64,000 bases of DNA from DAOUKH01 sp965261455 (GTDB taxonomy: Bacteria > Chloroflexota > Dehalococcoidia > SHYB01): positions 2,914,001 to 2,978,000 of the forward strand of contig OZ253453.1 in the NCBI GenBank assembly GCA_965261455.1. The letters are read 5' to 3'. The notes below the pieces were generated by a model. The model was not told the DNA's origin, did not search any database, and worked only from the letters and a program-made list of their open reading frames with translations. Position 1 is the stretch's first letter, and each line of letters starts with the position of its first letter. Positions 44,071 to 53,092 of the stretch are shown piece after piece. The translations under genes and the position numbers were made by a program.

Positions 44071-44312
44071 TCGTTCGTGCTGGTGACGACGTCGTACCTA
44101 ATGCCTCTTGAGTCGAGGAACTTCCGAAAGGTGGCCGAACCATATTCCTTCTTGTACTTGACAAGGCCCCCGAGGAATATGTTGGCCTGCTCTTGCAACT
44201 CTTGTTCCGTGTCACCTTCGAGGACCACGCCGAACTCGGGGAGCGTCCACGTTAGCTTCCCGTCCTTCTTGCCGTCCTGTCTCTTCAGCCGAAGATGGAA
44301 TGTAGGTGTCAT
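44052..44312 (-). CDS. 86-aa HicB-like protein, first gene of the mini-operon
   Basis: The ATG at 44312 lies about 9 nt after the predicted transcription start. The chain has a beta-hairpin start (FHLRLKRQDGKKDGKLTWTL), then PEFGVVLEGDTEQELQEQAN, a pattern similar to the partial RNase-H fold of HicB antitoxins. No HicA toxin is adjacent; the next gene looks unrelated. It may be a regulator of the mini-operon. A longer frame from 44396 has no support. Confidence 0.65.
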   Translation of the reverse strand: MTPTFHLRLKRQDGKKDGKLTWTLPEFGVVLEGDTEQELQEQANIFLGGLVKYKKEYGSATFRKFLDSRGIRYDVVTSTNECLVYV

Positions 44313-44327
44313 GCCGCACCCTCTCGA

Positions 44328-44356
44328 AGTATCCCTACCACTACAACCGGTGTCAA
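44328..44356 (-). promoter_or_regulatory. Sigma-70-type promoter of the mini-operon
   Basis: On the minus strand: TTGACA (44356-44351), a 17-bp spacer and GATACT (44333-44328), about 15 nt before the first ATG. This gives a very short leader. Confidence 0.7.
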
Positions 44357-44592
44357 AAGCGTAGACTTCCGCACTCGCGTCGTCAAGACTGTGCACAGGG
44401 CGTTGGCGTTGAGCTTCGCGGCACCACTTCAGTCGGGCAACCGGTCACGGGGCTGTGCTTAAGTCCGTTTCGGCGGCCCCGGCTTCAGAGGCTTGGGGAG
44501 CTTTATATATAATTCCCCCCGAAAGAGTTCCCTCTGCACGGTCGCCCGCTCGCAGGCCCGCCGTCGCCAACGAGCGCCTGGAGGCCCGCCGG

Positions 44593-44598
44593 TACAAT
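44593..44598 (+). promoter_or_regulatory. -10 element for the HAD-phosphatase gene
   Basis: TACAAT about 40 nt upstream of the TTG start at 44638. A TATATAAT further upstream (near 44505) is an alternative. Confidence 0.35.
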
Positions 44599-44637
44599 AG
44601 ATGCGGCGCCCAAACCGCAGCGCCGCCGGAGAAACCT

Positions 44638-45285
44638 TTGACCAAACAAGCCGTCATCTTCGACATGGACGGGGTGATCACCGACAGCGAGCCGCTGTAC
44701 GGCGAGGCGGTGAACGTCGTGCTCGCCCGTGAGGGCCTCGCCCTCACCGACGACGACCACCGCGCCATCATGGGCAGCAGCATCAGGTACACCTGGCGCT
44801 ACGTCATCGACCGGTTCGGGCTCGCCGGCGGCGTCGACGACTGGACCCCCGCCTACGATATCGTCGTCGCCGAGGTGCTCGGCGCCAACGCCGTCGCCGC
44901 CGAGGGCCTCGAATGGCTACTGGATGGGCTCAAGGAGCGGGGCGTGCGTATCGGTCTCGCCACGTCGTCGCAGAGCAACTGGGCCGACGCGGTTCTCAAA
45001 CGCCTCGGTGTCGCCGCTGCCTTCGAGGCCATCGCCACGTCGGACATGGTCGAGGCCGCCAAGCCGGCCCCCGACCTCTACCTGCTCGCGGCCGACAAGC
45101 TCGGCGTCGCGCCCGAGCGCTGCCTCGCCATCGAGGACACGCCGCGGGGCATCGCCTCCGCCAAGGCCGCCGCCATGGACGCCGTCGCCGTCCGCACCGA
45201 GTCCACCGCGGGCATGGACATCTCCGCCGCCGACTACGCCATCGACCGCCTCAGCGACTTCGACTTCGTCTGGCTCAGCCGCTGA
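44638..45285 (+). CDS. HAD-family phosphatase/beta-phosphoglucomutase-like protein
   Basis: 215 aa from a TTG with GGAG 8 nt upstream. Motif I DMDGVITDSEP carries the nucleophilic Asp; motif II is ATSSQSN; motif III lysine is in AAKPAPD; motif IV is IEDTPRG. The cap domain insert follows motif I. This pattern fits sugar-phosphate phosphatases and phosphoglucomutases. The substrate is unknown. It stands alone between repeats. Confidence 0.9.
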   Translation: MTKQAVIFDMDGVITDSEPLYGEAVNVVLAREGLALTDDDHRAIMGSSIRYTWRYVIDRFGLAGGVDDWTPAYDIVVAEVLGANAVAAEGLEWLLDGLKERGVRIGLATSSQSNWADAVLKRLGVAAAFEAIATSDMVEAAKPAPDLYLLAADKLGVAPERCLAIEDTPRGIASAKAAAMDAVAVRTESTAGMDISAADYAIDRLSDFDFVWLSR

Positions 45286-45307
45286 CCGCCCTCCCCGCCG
45301 CCGCACT

Positions 45308-45337
45308 CCCGTAGGGGCGAGTCGCGACTCGCCCTCC
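45308..45337. repeat. REP-like hairpin, GTCGCGAC variant (second copy)
   Basis: Identical in sequence to the hairpin at 40881-40910, between the HAD gene and the lipoprotein gene. Confidence 0.8.
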
Positions 45338-45361
45338 CCTCCGGCCTCAGGCGGGACGCTC

Positions 45362-46603
45362 CTATTCGTACGTCCACGGCTCGAAGTCCAGGATAGGCCA
45401 GTTGCCGTCGGAGTCCGCTATCTCAGAGCCTTGCCCTGGGAAGGCGATCCCGCCGATCTGGCTTTCGCCGACGATCAACTCCTGTCCATCCACTGCGCCC
45501 CCGTCGAAGGTGAGCGTGTCGGTGCCGCTCCCGCTGAGAAGCGGAAGTCCCCAGCCTCCGGTCTGAGGGTCGAGGACATACAACTCGACCTTGCCCTGAA
45601 CGAAGACGGGCTCACTGAAGGTCACTTCAATGTCGCCCGCCTCGTTCCTTGCAAGCCCCACAACGGTCAGCTTGTCCATGCTTCCGGACTCCACCGGCAG
45701 GTCTGGGAGGTTGAACCACTGCGTGGGCGGTTCTATCTCAAGCGGCTCGTTATAGCCGACGTAGTTGATGGTGATGATGTCCCGCGTCTCGCCGTCCAAG
45801 CCTTCGACGGCAACCCTGACCTCCCTGGTCAGAAAGTCGTTGACGCTCACGATTCTGGTCAGACTGCCGTCTGTCCCAGGTCCCCCCATCCCGCCTTCTA
45901 TTCCGGTCTGATCGGAGACCAGCACGTAGCCTCTGCTCCCATCGCCAAGGTCGATGGATTCCTCCAAGGTCGCGTTGGCGTCGCTGGGCAGGTCAAGCAA
46001 TCCAACCATCTGCGCCACCGTCAAGAAGTCGGCTCCAGGTGGAGTTCCCTTGAGCCACACGCGCGACTCGGGATCTTGGACATAGGTATCGTTTCCGATG
46101 ACCACTCCGTTCAGGTCGATCATCTCCCCCTCGGGACCCAAGGAGATCTTGAATCGGACCCTGTCCGGCAGGATGGTAGAGCCGCTGAGCCGGATGAAGC
46201 TCTCCCCAGCGCCGGCGCCTTCAACGGGGAAGATAGCCAACAGATTGAAATCGCCTTCGAAGGAGAAGCTTTCGGTCTGTTGCATCGCCTGCGCGTTGCA
46301 CGAAGAAACCGTTGCGGCGTCGTCGAGCGCGCCGCCGGGCAAACAGTCCGCCGGAAGGCCGGCGGGGGCTCCCGTCTCGGGTGTAGGCGTTGCTGGGGCC
46401 GTTGCCGTCGCGGTTGGTGCGGGCGTGACGGTCGGCGTCGAAGTGGGCGCCGGCGTGGGAACGGCCGTCGGCGTGGAGATCGGTACGATCGTTGCAGCGG
46501 GTTCTGTGACGGCTGGCCGCTCCGTCGCTGGGGAGTCGTCGCCACAGGCGGCCAGTACCGCGCATGCCAGAGCTATCGCGATGACCAAGAAGCCCTTTTT
46601 CAC
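45362..46603 (-). CDS. LppX/LprG-like lipoprotein with Thr/Pro stalk
   Basis: 413 aa from a GTG at 46603. Lipobox VLAAC near residue 20, then a ~45-residue PTxTP stalk. A beta-rich domain follows, with FSFEGDFNLLAIFP, PDRVRFKIS, DTYVQDPESRVW and later ITINYVGYNEPLEIEPPT. That is the layout of LppX/LprG-like lipid-binding lipoproteins. The last ~110 residues are an extra Ig-like tail. Predicted to be anchored outside the membrane; ligand unknown. Confidence 0.75.
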   Translation of the reverse strand: MKKGFLVIAIALACAVLAACGDDSPATERPAVTEPAATIVPISTPTAVPTPAPTSTPTVTPAPTATATAPATPTPETGAPAGLPADCLPGGALDDAATVSSCNAQAMQQTESFSFEGDFNLLAIFPVEGAGAGESFIRLSGSTILPDRVRFKISLGPEGEMIDLNGVVIGNDTYVQDPESRVWLKGTPPGADFLTVAQMVGLLDLPSDANATLEESIDLGDGSRGYVLVSDQTGIEGGMGGPGTDGSLTRIVSVNDFLTREVRVAVEGLDGETRDIITINYVGYNEPLEIEPPTQWFNLPDLPVESGSMDKLTVVGLARNEAGDIEVTFSEPVFVQGKVELYVLDPQTGGWGLPLLSGSGTDTLTFDGGAVDGQELIVGESQIGGIAFPGQGSEIADSDGNWPILDFEPWTYE

Positions 46604-46689
46604 GTCACATCCCTTGGCGTCTGATTGCTCGGCCCCGTTCAGACGCACTTCTGTTACATCAATGGTAGCACGCCGCCCTGACGGGCCTC

Positions 46690-46940
46690 GTGGGCCGGGG
46701 GGAAGAACGCCGCCCGCTGGCCTTGGGAACGGGAGGCGGTGCGGGTCTTACCCTCTCCCGCTGGAGACCTTTGCAAAACCGACTGCGGTCCTGGCGGGGG
46801 AAGCGGAGGCGGCATTCACTTAAACCTCTCCCCCTCTGGGGGAGATTGAGAGAGGGCGCGCGCCGCTAGGCGCGCAAGCGCCCGAAGGGCGCTGCTCCCT
46901 CCCCGCCCGCCAAGTTACGCAAAGGTCTCCGCTGGGGGAG
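46690..46940. repeat. Composite repeat block upstream of the tandem array
   Basis: GGAAGAACGCCGCCCGCTGG block shared with 25970-26000, then CTCTCCC palindromes and hairpins shared with 17113-17240. No gene is supported between 46604 and 47402. Confidence 0.85.
46763..46930. mobile_element. MITE-like unit, 168 bp
   Basis: Ends GGAGACCTTTGCAAAAC and GTTACGCAAAGGTCTCC face inward. Confidence 0.6.
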
Positions 46941-47305
46941 GCGGGGCCGCGCCAGGGTAGAAGCGCGCTCCCCTCGACGGCGGACGCTTACTCTCCCCCT
47001 GGCGGAGACTGAGAGAGGGCGCGGGGTCTTACTCCCTCTCCCGCTGGGAGAGGGTTGGGGTGAGGGCGGGGGGAGGCGGGGCGCGCCAGGGTAGACGAAG
47101 CGCGCTCCCCTCGATGGCGGACGCTTAGCTCTCCCCCCTGGCGGAGACTGAGAGAGGGCGCGGGGTCTTACTCCCTCTCCCGCTGGGAGAGGGTTGGGGC
47201 GAGGGCGGGGGGAGGCGGGGCCGCGCCAGGGTAGACGAAGTGCGCTCCCCTCGATGGCGGACGCTTAGCTCTCCCCCCTGGCGGAGACTGAGAGAGCGCG
47301 CGCGC
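46941..47305. repeat. Tandem array of the intergenic repeat, 2.7 copies of about 137 bp
   Basis: Copies begin at 46941, 47076 and 47215 (periods 135 and 139). Each has GCGGGG(C)CGCGCCAGGGTAG, CTCCCCTCGAtGGCGGACGC, GGCGGAGACTGAGAGAG and, in the first two, CTCTCCCGCTGGGAGAGGGT. It ends about 45 nt before the htpX promoter. Confidence 0.9.
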
Positions 47306-47345
47306 CGACAGCCATGGCACCCTCTTCAGAACACGCAAAGCCGCG

Positions 47346-47354
47346 TGCTATAAT
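47346..47354 (+). promoter_or_regulatory. Extended -10 promoter for htpX
   Basis: TGC-TATAAT, 48 nt before the ATG, the best match of this promoter type in the window. Confidence 0.6.
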
Positions 47355-47402
47355 CCCCATCAACAGAAGTAGGAACGCGCTGCTAGCAAAGGAGCGAGCG
47401 CA

Positions 47403-48284
47403 ATGAGTTGGCTCAAGACCTTCAGCTTACTGATCATCCTGACCGCCCTCTTGGTCATGGCCGGCGCCCTGCTCTTCGGCATGTGGGGCGCCATCATCTT
47501 CTTCGTCATCGCCGCCGTGATGAACATCTTCAGCTTCTGGTTCAGCGGCAACATCGCCCTCCGCATGGCCCACGCCACCGAGGTGTCGGAGGAGAACGAG
47601 CCCCGGCTGCACTTCATGGTTGCCGAGGTGGCCCGCCTCGCCGACATGCCCAAGCCCAAGGTCTTCGTCATCGATAACGACTCGCCGAACGCCTTCGCCA
47701 CGGGCCGCAACCCCAAGAACGCCGTCGTGGCCGTCACCACCGGCATCCGCCGCCTCCTCGACGAGGAGGAGCTCCGCGGCGTGATCGCCCACGAGATGGC
47801 CCACATCAAGAACCGCGACATGCTCATCATGACCATCGTCGCCATCCTCGCCGGCGCCATCTCCATGATGGCCTGGATCGCCCAGTTCGGCCTCATCTTC
47901 GGCGGCATGCGCGGCGGACGCGGCTCGCTCCCCGGCCTCATCGTCACGCTGCTCATCATCATCCTCGTCCCCATCGCCGCCGCCGTCATCCGCTTCGCCA
48001 TCTCCCGCACCCGCGAGTTCGCCGCCGACGCCACCGGCGCGCGCATCCTCAACAACCCCCTCCCGCTCGCCAACGCCCTCGAAAAGCTCGAGTCCGGCGT
48101 CCGCATGCGCGCCATGCCCGCCAGCAAGACCACCGAGGCGATGTCCCACATGTACATCGTCAACCCCCTCGGCGCCCGCTCCCAGCACGCCAGCGAAGTC
48201 GACGGCCGGTTCGTGGGCATGTTCTCCACCCACCCCAAAGTCGAAGACCGCGTCCGCCGCCTCCGCGAAATGGTCCTCTACTAA
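47403..48284 (+). CDS. htpX: Membrane zinc protease HtpX
   Basis: 293 aa, M48 family quality-control protease. Two N-terminal membrane segments (residues 7-40), the zinc motif HEMAH near residue 130 with the following IKNRDML, a second membrane pair around 145-200, and the third ligand Glu in REFAADATGARI. The C-terminus has STHPKVEDRVRRLREM, as in HtpX. It cleaves misfolded membrane proteins, working alongside FtsH. AAAGGAGCG precedes the ATG. Confidence 0.95.
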   Translation: MSWLKTFSLLIILTALLVMAGALLFGMWGAIIFFVIAAVMNIFSFWFSGNIALRMAHATEVSEENEPRLHFMVAEVARLADMPKPKVFVIDNDSPNAFATGRNPKNAVVAVTTGIRRLLDEEELRGVIAHEMAHIKNRDMLIMTIVAILAGAISMMAWIAQFGLIFGGMRGGRGSLPGLIVTLLIIILVPIAAAVIRFAISRTREFAADATGARILNNPLPLANALEKLESGVRMRAMPASKTTEAMSHMYIVNPLGARSQHASEVDGRFVGMFSTHPKVEDRVRRLREMVLY

Positions 48285-48449
48285 CCGCCGCGCCCCTTGA
48301 ACTGCCGAATACCCAATGTAGGAAGAGCCCTTCGCGTAAGGATCCCACTAAGGAAGCCCTTCAGCCTCAGGCGGAACGTTGTCCGGCACGGCGTCGAGCG
48401 CCAGCCCGTAGTCATCTATCCCATTTGAAAGGCAGCCGGATCTCGTCGT

Positions 48450-49487
48450 ATGAGCCCCAAGAACCGTAAGTCTCAGAAGACCTCGCCCAAACCATCGAGG
48501 GGAGCACAGGCATCGACCATGCTTCAACCGCAGCCAAGCCCCGACGAAAAAACGGAACTCCTTGCCTTGATCAAGGAGCTCGAACAAGCAAGAGGATCAA
48601 GGGTCATCGTCTACTGGTTAACGCCGATGGCCCGCATAGCGGACGCCGTATCGGCATACCTTTACGATCAGTTGGTCGCCATCGGAACCACAAAGAAGCT
48701 GGACCTGGTCATCTTCACGCTGGGAGGCGATGTTGAGGCGCCGTCTCGCATCATCACCTTGCTTCGCGAGTTCTGCTCCGAGCTTACCGTCCTTGCCCCG
48801 TTCAAGTGTTCAAGCGCGGGCACGATGATCGCCATGGGCGCGGACGAGATCATCATGACGCCCCTCTCCGTGCTCGGCCCGATCGATCCCACCAGAAGCC
48901 ATCCGCTGCTGCCAAAGCGGGAAGGCGCCCCGGAGGCGGAGCCGATCTCCGTTCAAGACATGCGACACGCCATGCAATTCATCAGGGAGACGGCTAAACC
49001 CTGGGGTAGCGGCGGCTACGCGGCGGAGACGATGGCCCAGATCGTCACCGCGCTTTTCGAGAAGATACACCCGCTCGCCATCGGTGCGATCGAACAGTCC
49101 TATGCCTTGGCGAAACTCGTCGGCCGCCGCTGCTTGGAGACGCACATGAACCCCATTACCCAAGCGGAGCAGATTGGAAAGATCGTAGATACGCTATGCG
49201 ACGAATACAAATCGCACGCGTATCAGATCGGGCGTCAAGAGGCTCGGCAGATCGGGCTGAAGGTTAAGGATGCCGACGGCGCGGTAGCTGTAGCCATGGA
49301 CAAAATACTCCGGTTCTACTCGGCGCGGCCGGCACTACCTTCCGCTCAACCATCCCCGAAGCAGGTTTACGATGCTCATATCGGGTGGCTCGACTCGACC
49401 GAAATGACGCTCAGAGCGGTAGCAAAGCAGCGCCAAGGCGATGATGGGCGCGTCGAATCGCTCGCGGATCAGTGGACGGCCTATTGA
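48450..49487 (+). CDS. ClpP-fold serine dehydrogenase proteinase-like (SDH_sah) protein
   Basis: 345 aa, soluble, with a basic Ser/Lys-rich N-terminus (residues 1-22). The crotonase/ClpP-like core has VIFTLGGDVEAPSR and then KCSSAGTMIAMGADEIIM, where the Ser before AGT would be the nucleophile. The later HMNPITQAEQI holds a likely His of the active site. Such proteins resemble SppA-type peptidases of the SDH_sah family. An alternative start is the ATG at 48519. The partner or substrate is unknown. Confidence 0.8.
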   Translation: MSPKNRKSQKTSPKPSRGAQASTMLQPQPSPDEKTELLALIKELEQARGSRVIVYWLTPMARIADAVSAYLYDQLVAIGTTKKLDLVIFTLGGDVEAPSRIITLLREFCSELTVLAPFKCSSAGTMIAMGADEIIMTPLSVLGPIDPTRSHPLLPKREGAPEAEPISVQDMRHAMQFIRETAKPWGSGGYAAETMAQIVTALFEKIHPLAIGAIEQSYALAKLVGRRCLETHMNPITQAEQIGKIVDTLCDEYKSHAYQIGRQEARQIGLKVKDADGAVAVAMDKILRFYSARPALPSAQPSPKQVYDAHIGWLDSTEMTLRAVAKQRQGDDGRVESLADQWTAY

Positions 49488-49690
49488 GGCGACGGATTTC
49501 CCGCAAGCCCGGCAAGACGCTGAATGGGCGTTTCGATAACGCCGGTCCGACTCTGATAATACTCGGCGTAGGGGATGCTGCGAGTATTTGACTCACTCTT
49601 ATTCGGATTGGCGATTAGGATTCGCGCCGGCTGACGAGCGTACGCTTCCCCTAGCGTGCGGGGTAGCAGACTTTCTCTTTTCTTGGCCAT
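49481..49690 (-). CDS. 69-aa basic hypothetical protein
   Basis: Reads MAKKRESLLPRTLGEAYARQ from an ATG at 49690 with GGAGG 12 nt upstream. It overlaps the convergent serine-protease-like gene end by 7 nt. Basic and probably unstructured; no family recognised. It marks the boundary to the phage-like module on the same strand. Confidence 0.5.
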   Translation of the reverse strand: MAKKRESLLPRTLGEAYARQPARILIANPNKSESNTRSIPYAEYYQSRTGVIETPIQRLAGLAGNPSPQ

Positions 49691-49894
49691 ATCGGCGCCT
49701 CCACGATTCTAGGCCGGTAGGTTGCCATGCCTATCCATGTGAGTCAATGCCGGAGCCTCACCACGGCAGATGAACCACACTCTGATTATACGCCGCTTGA
49801 TTGGATAGGGGTTCTACTAAAGGCGCCCATCCATCCCAACCTCTCCCCACGGGAGAGACTAAGAGAGAGCACCCGCCGATCGCCGCCGCTCCCC

Positions 49895-50206
49895 TCACGC
49901 CCCCTCGCGCTCCGCCCCGCCGCCGCGCAGCGCGCTCTCGAATCCCCGCTGCCACGCCAGGTCGCGGCGCACCGACGACACCTCCGCGTGCAGCGCCCCC
50001 AGCATCTCGTGCGTCGTCTGCTCCAGCGCCACCAGCCGCTCGATCAGCGCCTCCAGCTTCTCGACCCGGTCGCTGTCCTCCGCGCTGAGCCGCACGTACG
50101 CCGCCGCCCCCTCCTGGTTGCGCCGCGCCAGCTGGAACCCCGCGCCTCCCGCGGCGGCCGCCCCGCCCAGCGCCGCCCCCACGTTGATGAGCACGTCCGA
50201 GAGCAT
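49895..50206 (-). CDS. Small membrane/coiled-coil protein at the end of the phage module
   Basis: 103 aa: one hydrophobic Ala/Gly-rich helix (residues 6-25), then a coiled coil (VEKLEALIERLVALEQTTHE). GGAGG precedes the ATG, only 3 nt after the tail gene's stop. Could be a holin-like or structural accessory protein; neither can be proven from sequence. Confidence 0.65.
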   Translation of the reverse strand: MLSDVLINVGAALGGAAAAGGAGFQLARRNQEGAAAYVRLSAEDSDRVEKLEALIERLVALEQTTHEMLGALHAEVSSVRRDLAWQRGFESALRGGGAEREGA

Positions 50207-50209
50207 GGC

Positions 50210-51361
50210 CTAGCCTCCAATCCCTTCCCGCTGAAGGATGCGCGGCAGCGTGCGCGACGCCGCGTCGGGCCGGACGCGCAGCGTATTGTCCCGCCGACGG
50301 TACTCCGTCTCGACCACGTAGAACGTGCGCAGCCCATCGAGCGTGACCCTATCGAGATCGACGGCGGCGGGGACGAGGTCGTCGAACCGGATCACGTCCC
50401 CGGCCCGCACCCGCCACAGCGGGGTCTCGGCGCGGTCGGCGTCCGAGACAAAGCCCCGCAGCGTGAAGCCGCCGAACTGGCGCGGACGCACCGACGCCGC
50501 CAGCCGCGCGTCCCGCACCCGCGAGGCCGCCGCCGCGGCGACTTCCCGCCCCAGACGCACCACGGAGGCGCGGCGACCGTACCGCCGACGCGCCTCCGCG
50601 TCGGCGGCCAGACTCGTCAGCGTCGAGACCCCGGCGGCGAGATAGTCCGCGTAGACGTCGGAGGCGTAGTCCGAAAACGAAAGATGGAACCGCCACCCCG
50701 GCGCGAGATCGGCAACCGACGCGCGCCACGTCACCGACCCGAGGTCGCGCGCCGCCAGATGCGGCTTCCGCCCGTCCCAGATCGCCGCGTACCACGGCGC
50801 GCCCCCGGACCCCGACCACGAGGCCGCGGCCAGCACGGCCTCCTGCCCCGTCTCGTTCCGGTCGAAGGTCAGCGGCTCCTGCGCGCCCGCGACGGCCACG
50901 GCGGGCCGGCGGACGTTCGACACGTCGCCGTCGATCTGCGACGCCGGGAGCTTGGCCAGCACGTCCTTGAACACGTCGTCCGCCCGTACTGCGCTCTGAT
51001 AGGTCACCCGCCGCGGCGGGTCGAACGAGTAGTCCAGGTGAGGAAAATCGCCGAGGTTGGCCCAGAACCCTGCGAAACGGACCTCCACCCCGGCCTCGCC
51101 GAGCGTGACGTCCTCCTTGCGTCCCTCCCAGATCAGCCGCGCCCCCTCGTAGACGCCGAGCCGGAACCCGAACCGGTCGGTGAGCCACGAGGCCCACGCT
51201 CGCGCCCGGTCCATTCCCATGACCACGGTGCACGACGCGAAGCCCCCGTGGAGCGCCGTCGAGAACCGCACGTCGTTCGCCGCCGAGGTGAGGTCTTCCA
51301 ACACCGTCGAGGTCGTCGGCCCGTCGAACAGCAGCAGGGTGAGTGGTGGTCGGTTAGGCAA
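50210..51361 (-). CDS. Phage tail/baseplate-hub-like protein
   Basis: 383 aa from a TTG at 51361 that overlaps the stop of the distal-tail gene; no ATG is available in a sensible position. The chain contains SCTVVMGMDRARAWASWLTD and long beta segments (RLIWEGRKEDVTL), as in phage tail-tip or hub proteins. Order in the module (after a Dit-like protein) matches RcGTA/HK97-type tail-tip genes. No peptidase motif was seen. Function by position. Confidence 0.6.
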   Translation of the reverse strand: MPNRPPLTLLLFDGPTTSTVLEDLTSAANDVRFSTALHGGFASCTVVMGMDRARAWASWLTDRFGFRLGVYEGARLIWEGRKEDVTLGEAGVEVRFAGFWANLGDFPHLDYSFDPPRRVTYQSAVRADDVFKDVLAKLPASQIDGDVSNVRRPAVAVAGAQEPLTFDRNETGQEAVLAAASWSGSGGAPWYAAIWDGRKPHLAARDLGSVTWRASVADLAPGWRFHLSFSDYASDVYADYLAAGVSTLTSLAADAEARRRYGRRASVVRLGREVAAAAASRVRDARLAASVRPRQFGGFTLRGFVSDADRAETPLWRVRAGDVIRFDDLVPAAVDLDRVTLDGLRTFYVVETEYRRRDNTLRVRPDAASRTLPRILQREGIGG

Positions 51362-52793
51362 CGTCCCAGTACCTCGGCGTATAGGCCCCGCTGAAGCCGA
51401 ACGAGACGCCCGGCGCGTCGTCGCGCAGCACGTAGACGCGGGCGCCCCGCGGCGAAAGCTCGGGCGGGCGCCCCACGTAGTCGGCGACCCGTCGCACGTT
51501 GTCATCGCCGTCGAGCAGATAGACCTGCCCGCGCGCGCTGCGGGCGTCGAGCAGGATCCGGTCGTCCGCCCCGGCGTCGGCGACGATGGCCACGAACTCG
51601 TCGGCGGGCAGCAGGAAGACGTAGTCGAGGTCCCATGTCGCCGCCGACCGTTGCGCTGGATTCCACGAGTCCCTGAGGTTGACGCTCACCCGGAGCTCCC
51701 GCGCCGCGAAGGCGTAGTCCTCGTCCGGCTGCGGGAACGGCGGCAGTCGAAGCTCGCCGAGATCGAGAAGCTGGAACGTGTCCAAGGCGTCCGGGCTCGC
51801 GTACGTCGCCGGCGGCTTGGACGCCGCGCCGAACTGCCACCCAACGCCGAAGCCCATCGACCCCGCCGCCGGTTCGCTGAACCGCGATGCCCCCGCGCGG
51901 ACCCGTGCCAGCACGTGGAACAGCCCCTGGGGAAACGACGCGCCGAGATCGAACGCGAACGTCCAGAGGTCGCCGGCGGGATGCTGACCCGCGCCCAGCC
52001 CCCGCGTCAGCGTGAAGCGCCGGAACGAGCCCCCGCTCGCCTCGGTCAGCGATACGGCGGCGGCGGCGTAGGTCCACCGCTGCTCGCCGCCGACCTGGTC
52101 CTCGCGGTCGATGGACTCGCCCTGACGCCACAGCGTATCGCCGCGGCGGACCCCCGAGCGCGTCCCCACGAACGTCTTCTTCTCGCCCGAGGCCCCCGAG
52201 GGCGTCAACTTCACCGCCGCGGGCGCGCCCACGTCGCCCCGCACCGCGAGCGCGTCCACGTAGTTCGGCGGCGTCGCGGCGGGATCGTTCGTCAGCGTCG
52301 CGGCGGCGAGATGGACGGCCCCAGCCTCGGCGAACGGCGCGCACACGAGCTCGAGCCGTGCGTCCTCGATGCGCGTGTTGAGCCCCAGAAAGGTCCGCGA
52401 CCACAACGTCGCCGGGTAGACCAGCCGGCCGTCGAGCACCCGCAGCGCGAAGTCGTTCGTCGCGCCGTCCCACCGCAGCGTGAGCCTGACCGGGCTGCCG
52501 AAGCCGCTCGTCTCCCGTTCCCGCGCCCGGTCGAGCAAATCCTGCACCTTCCGCACCGCGGCGATCAGATCGTCCTTCGACGCCCCCACGATCTGCAGCC
52601 GGATCACCACCTGCCGGTTCCCGAAACGCTCCTCGATCAGCCGCCCGCCGTGCGCCGACGGCGGCCCGCCGCCGAACACCCGCCGCGACGGCGGCGGCCC
52701 GTGGAGCACCCCGTTCGGCAACACCCGGTAGTGGACGCCGCCGGCCAGGTCCACCGCCGCCGCGCCGTCGCCCAACTCAACCTTGTAAGCCAT
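51354..52793 (-). CDS. Distal tail-like (Dit) protein
   Basis: 479 aa. The start MAYKVELGDGAAAVDLAG and the ring-type core FGNRQVVIRLQIVGASKDDL with a helix (LIAAVRKVQDLLDRAR) resemble Siphoviridae distal tail proteins. A large C-terminal part (from about residue 190) is beta-rich and may carry a carbohydrate-binding or galectin-like domain. GGGAGGAA precedes the ATG. It joins the tail tube to the tip. Confidence 0.7.
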   Translation of the reverse strand: MAYKVELGDGAAAVDLAGGVHYRVLPNGVLHGPPPSRRVFGGGPPSAHGGRLIEERFGNRQVVIRLQIVGASKDDLIAAVRKVQDLLDRARERETSGFGSPVRLTLRWDGATNDFALRVLDGRLVYPATLWSRTFLGLNTRIEDARLELVCAPFAEAGAVHLAAATLTNDPAATPPNYVDALAVRGDVGAPAAVKLTPSGASGEKKTFVGTRSGVRRGDTLWRQGESIDREDQVGGEQRWTYAAAAVSLTEASGGSFRRFTLTRGLGAGQHPAGDLWTFAFDLGASFPQGLFHVLARVRAGASRFSEPAAGSMGFGVGWQFGAASKPPATYASPDALDTFQLLDLGELRLPPFPQPDEDYAFAARELRVSVNLRDSWNPAQRSAATWDLDYVFLLPADEFVAIVADAGADDRILLDARSARGQVYLLDGDDNVRRVADYVGRPPELSPRGARVYVLRDDAPGVSFGFSGAYTPRYWDVA

Positions 52794-52816
52794 ACTCTTC
52801 CTCCCTCACGCCTTGA

Positions 52817-53023
52817 CTACGTCGCCGCATCCGTCCGAAAACGCCGCGCCTCGTCGATCGCCGCCGCCACGCTCTCCTCCACCCGCTCCGCGATCACCGC
52901 CAGCGCCTCCTCCGTCACCACCCCGCTCACGTTGATCGTCACGTTCACCGCGGGAACGCCCGCCCCGCTCCGGTCCAAGCCCATCCCTTCTTGTTCGGAA
53001 ACCGCATCCTCTGCGTTGTCCAT
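52817..53023 (-). CDS. 68-aa protein at the tape-measure position
   Basis: ATG at 53023 after GGGAGGAGGT. The peptide has an acidic start, then VNVTINVSGVVTEEALAVIA and a helix ending RFRTDAAT. Strand-turn-helix ends like this are seen at the C-termini of tape-measure proteins. Here it is only 68 aa, where a 600-1,000 aa tape-measure would normally be coded. It may be a remnant or a short substitute. Confidence 0.55.
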   Translation of the reverse strand: MDNAEDAVSEQEGMGLDRSGAGVPAVNVTINVSGVVTEEALAVIAERVEESVAAAIDEARRFRTDAAT

Positions 53024-53092
53024 GAAATACCTCCTCCCGTAGGGGCGCCCCTCGTGGGCGCCCACCGGTCCCCGACCCGGACCTTTCCCTCT

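Noticed and set aside
46941..47305. Possible CRISPR array
   Set aside because: The repeats are ~137 bp and contiguous, without short repeats separated by unique spacers.
48348..48587. 79-aa minus-strand frame between htpX and the protease-like gene
   Set aside because: Its end (DDYGLALDAVPDNVPPEAEG) looks protein-like, but it overlaps the protease-like start antisense and has no ribosome site; possibly a remnant, not supportable.
49727..53042. Long plus-strand frames (555 and 620 aa) across the tail genes
   Set aside because: Arg/Pro/His-rich translations antisense to genes with good ribosome sites and phage-type motifs.
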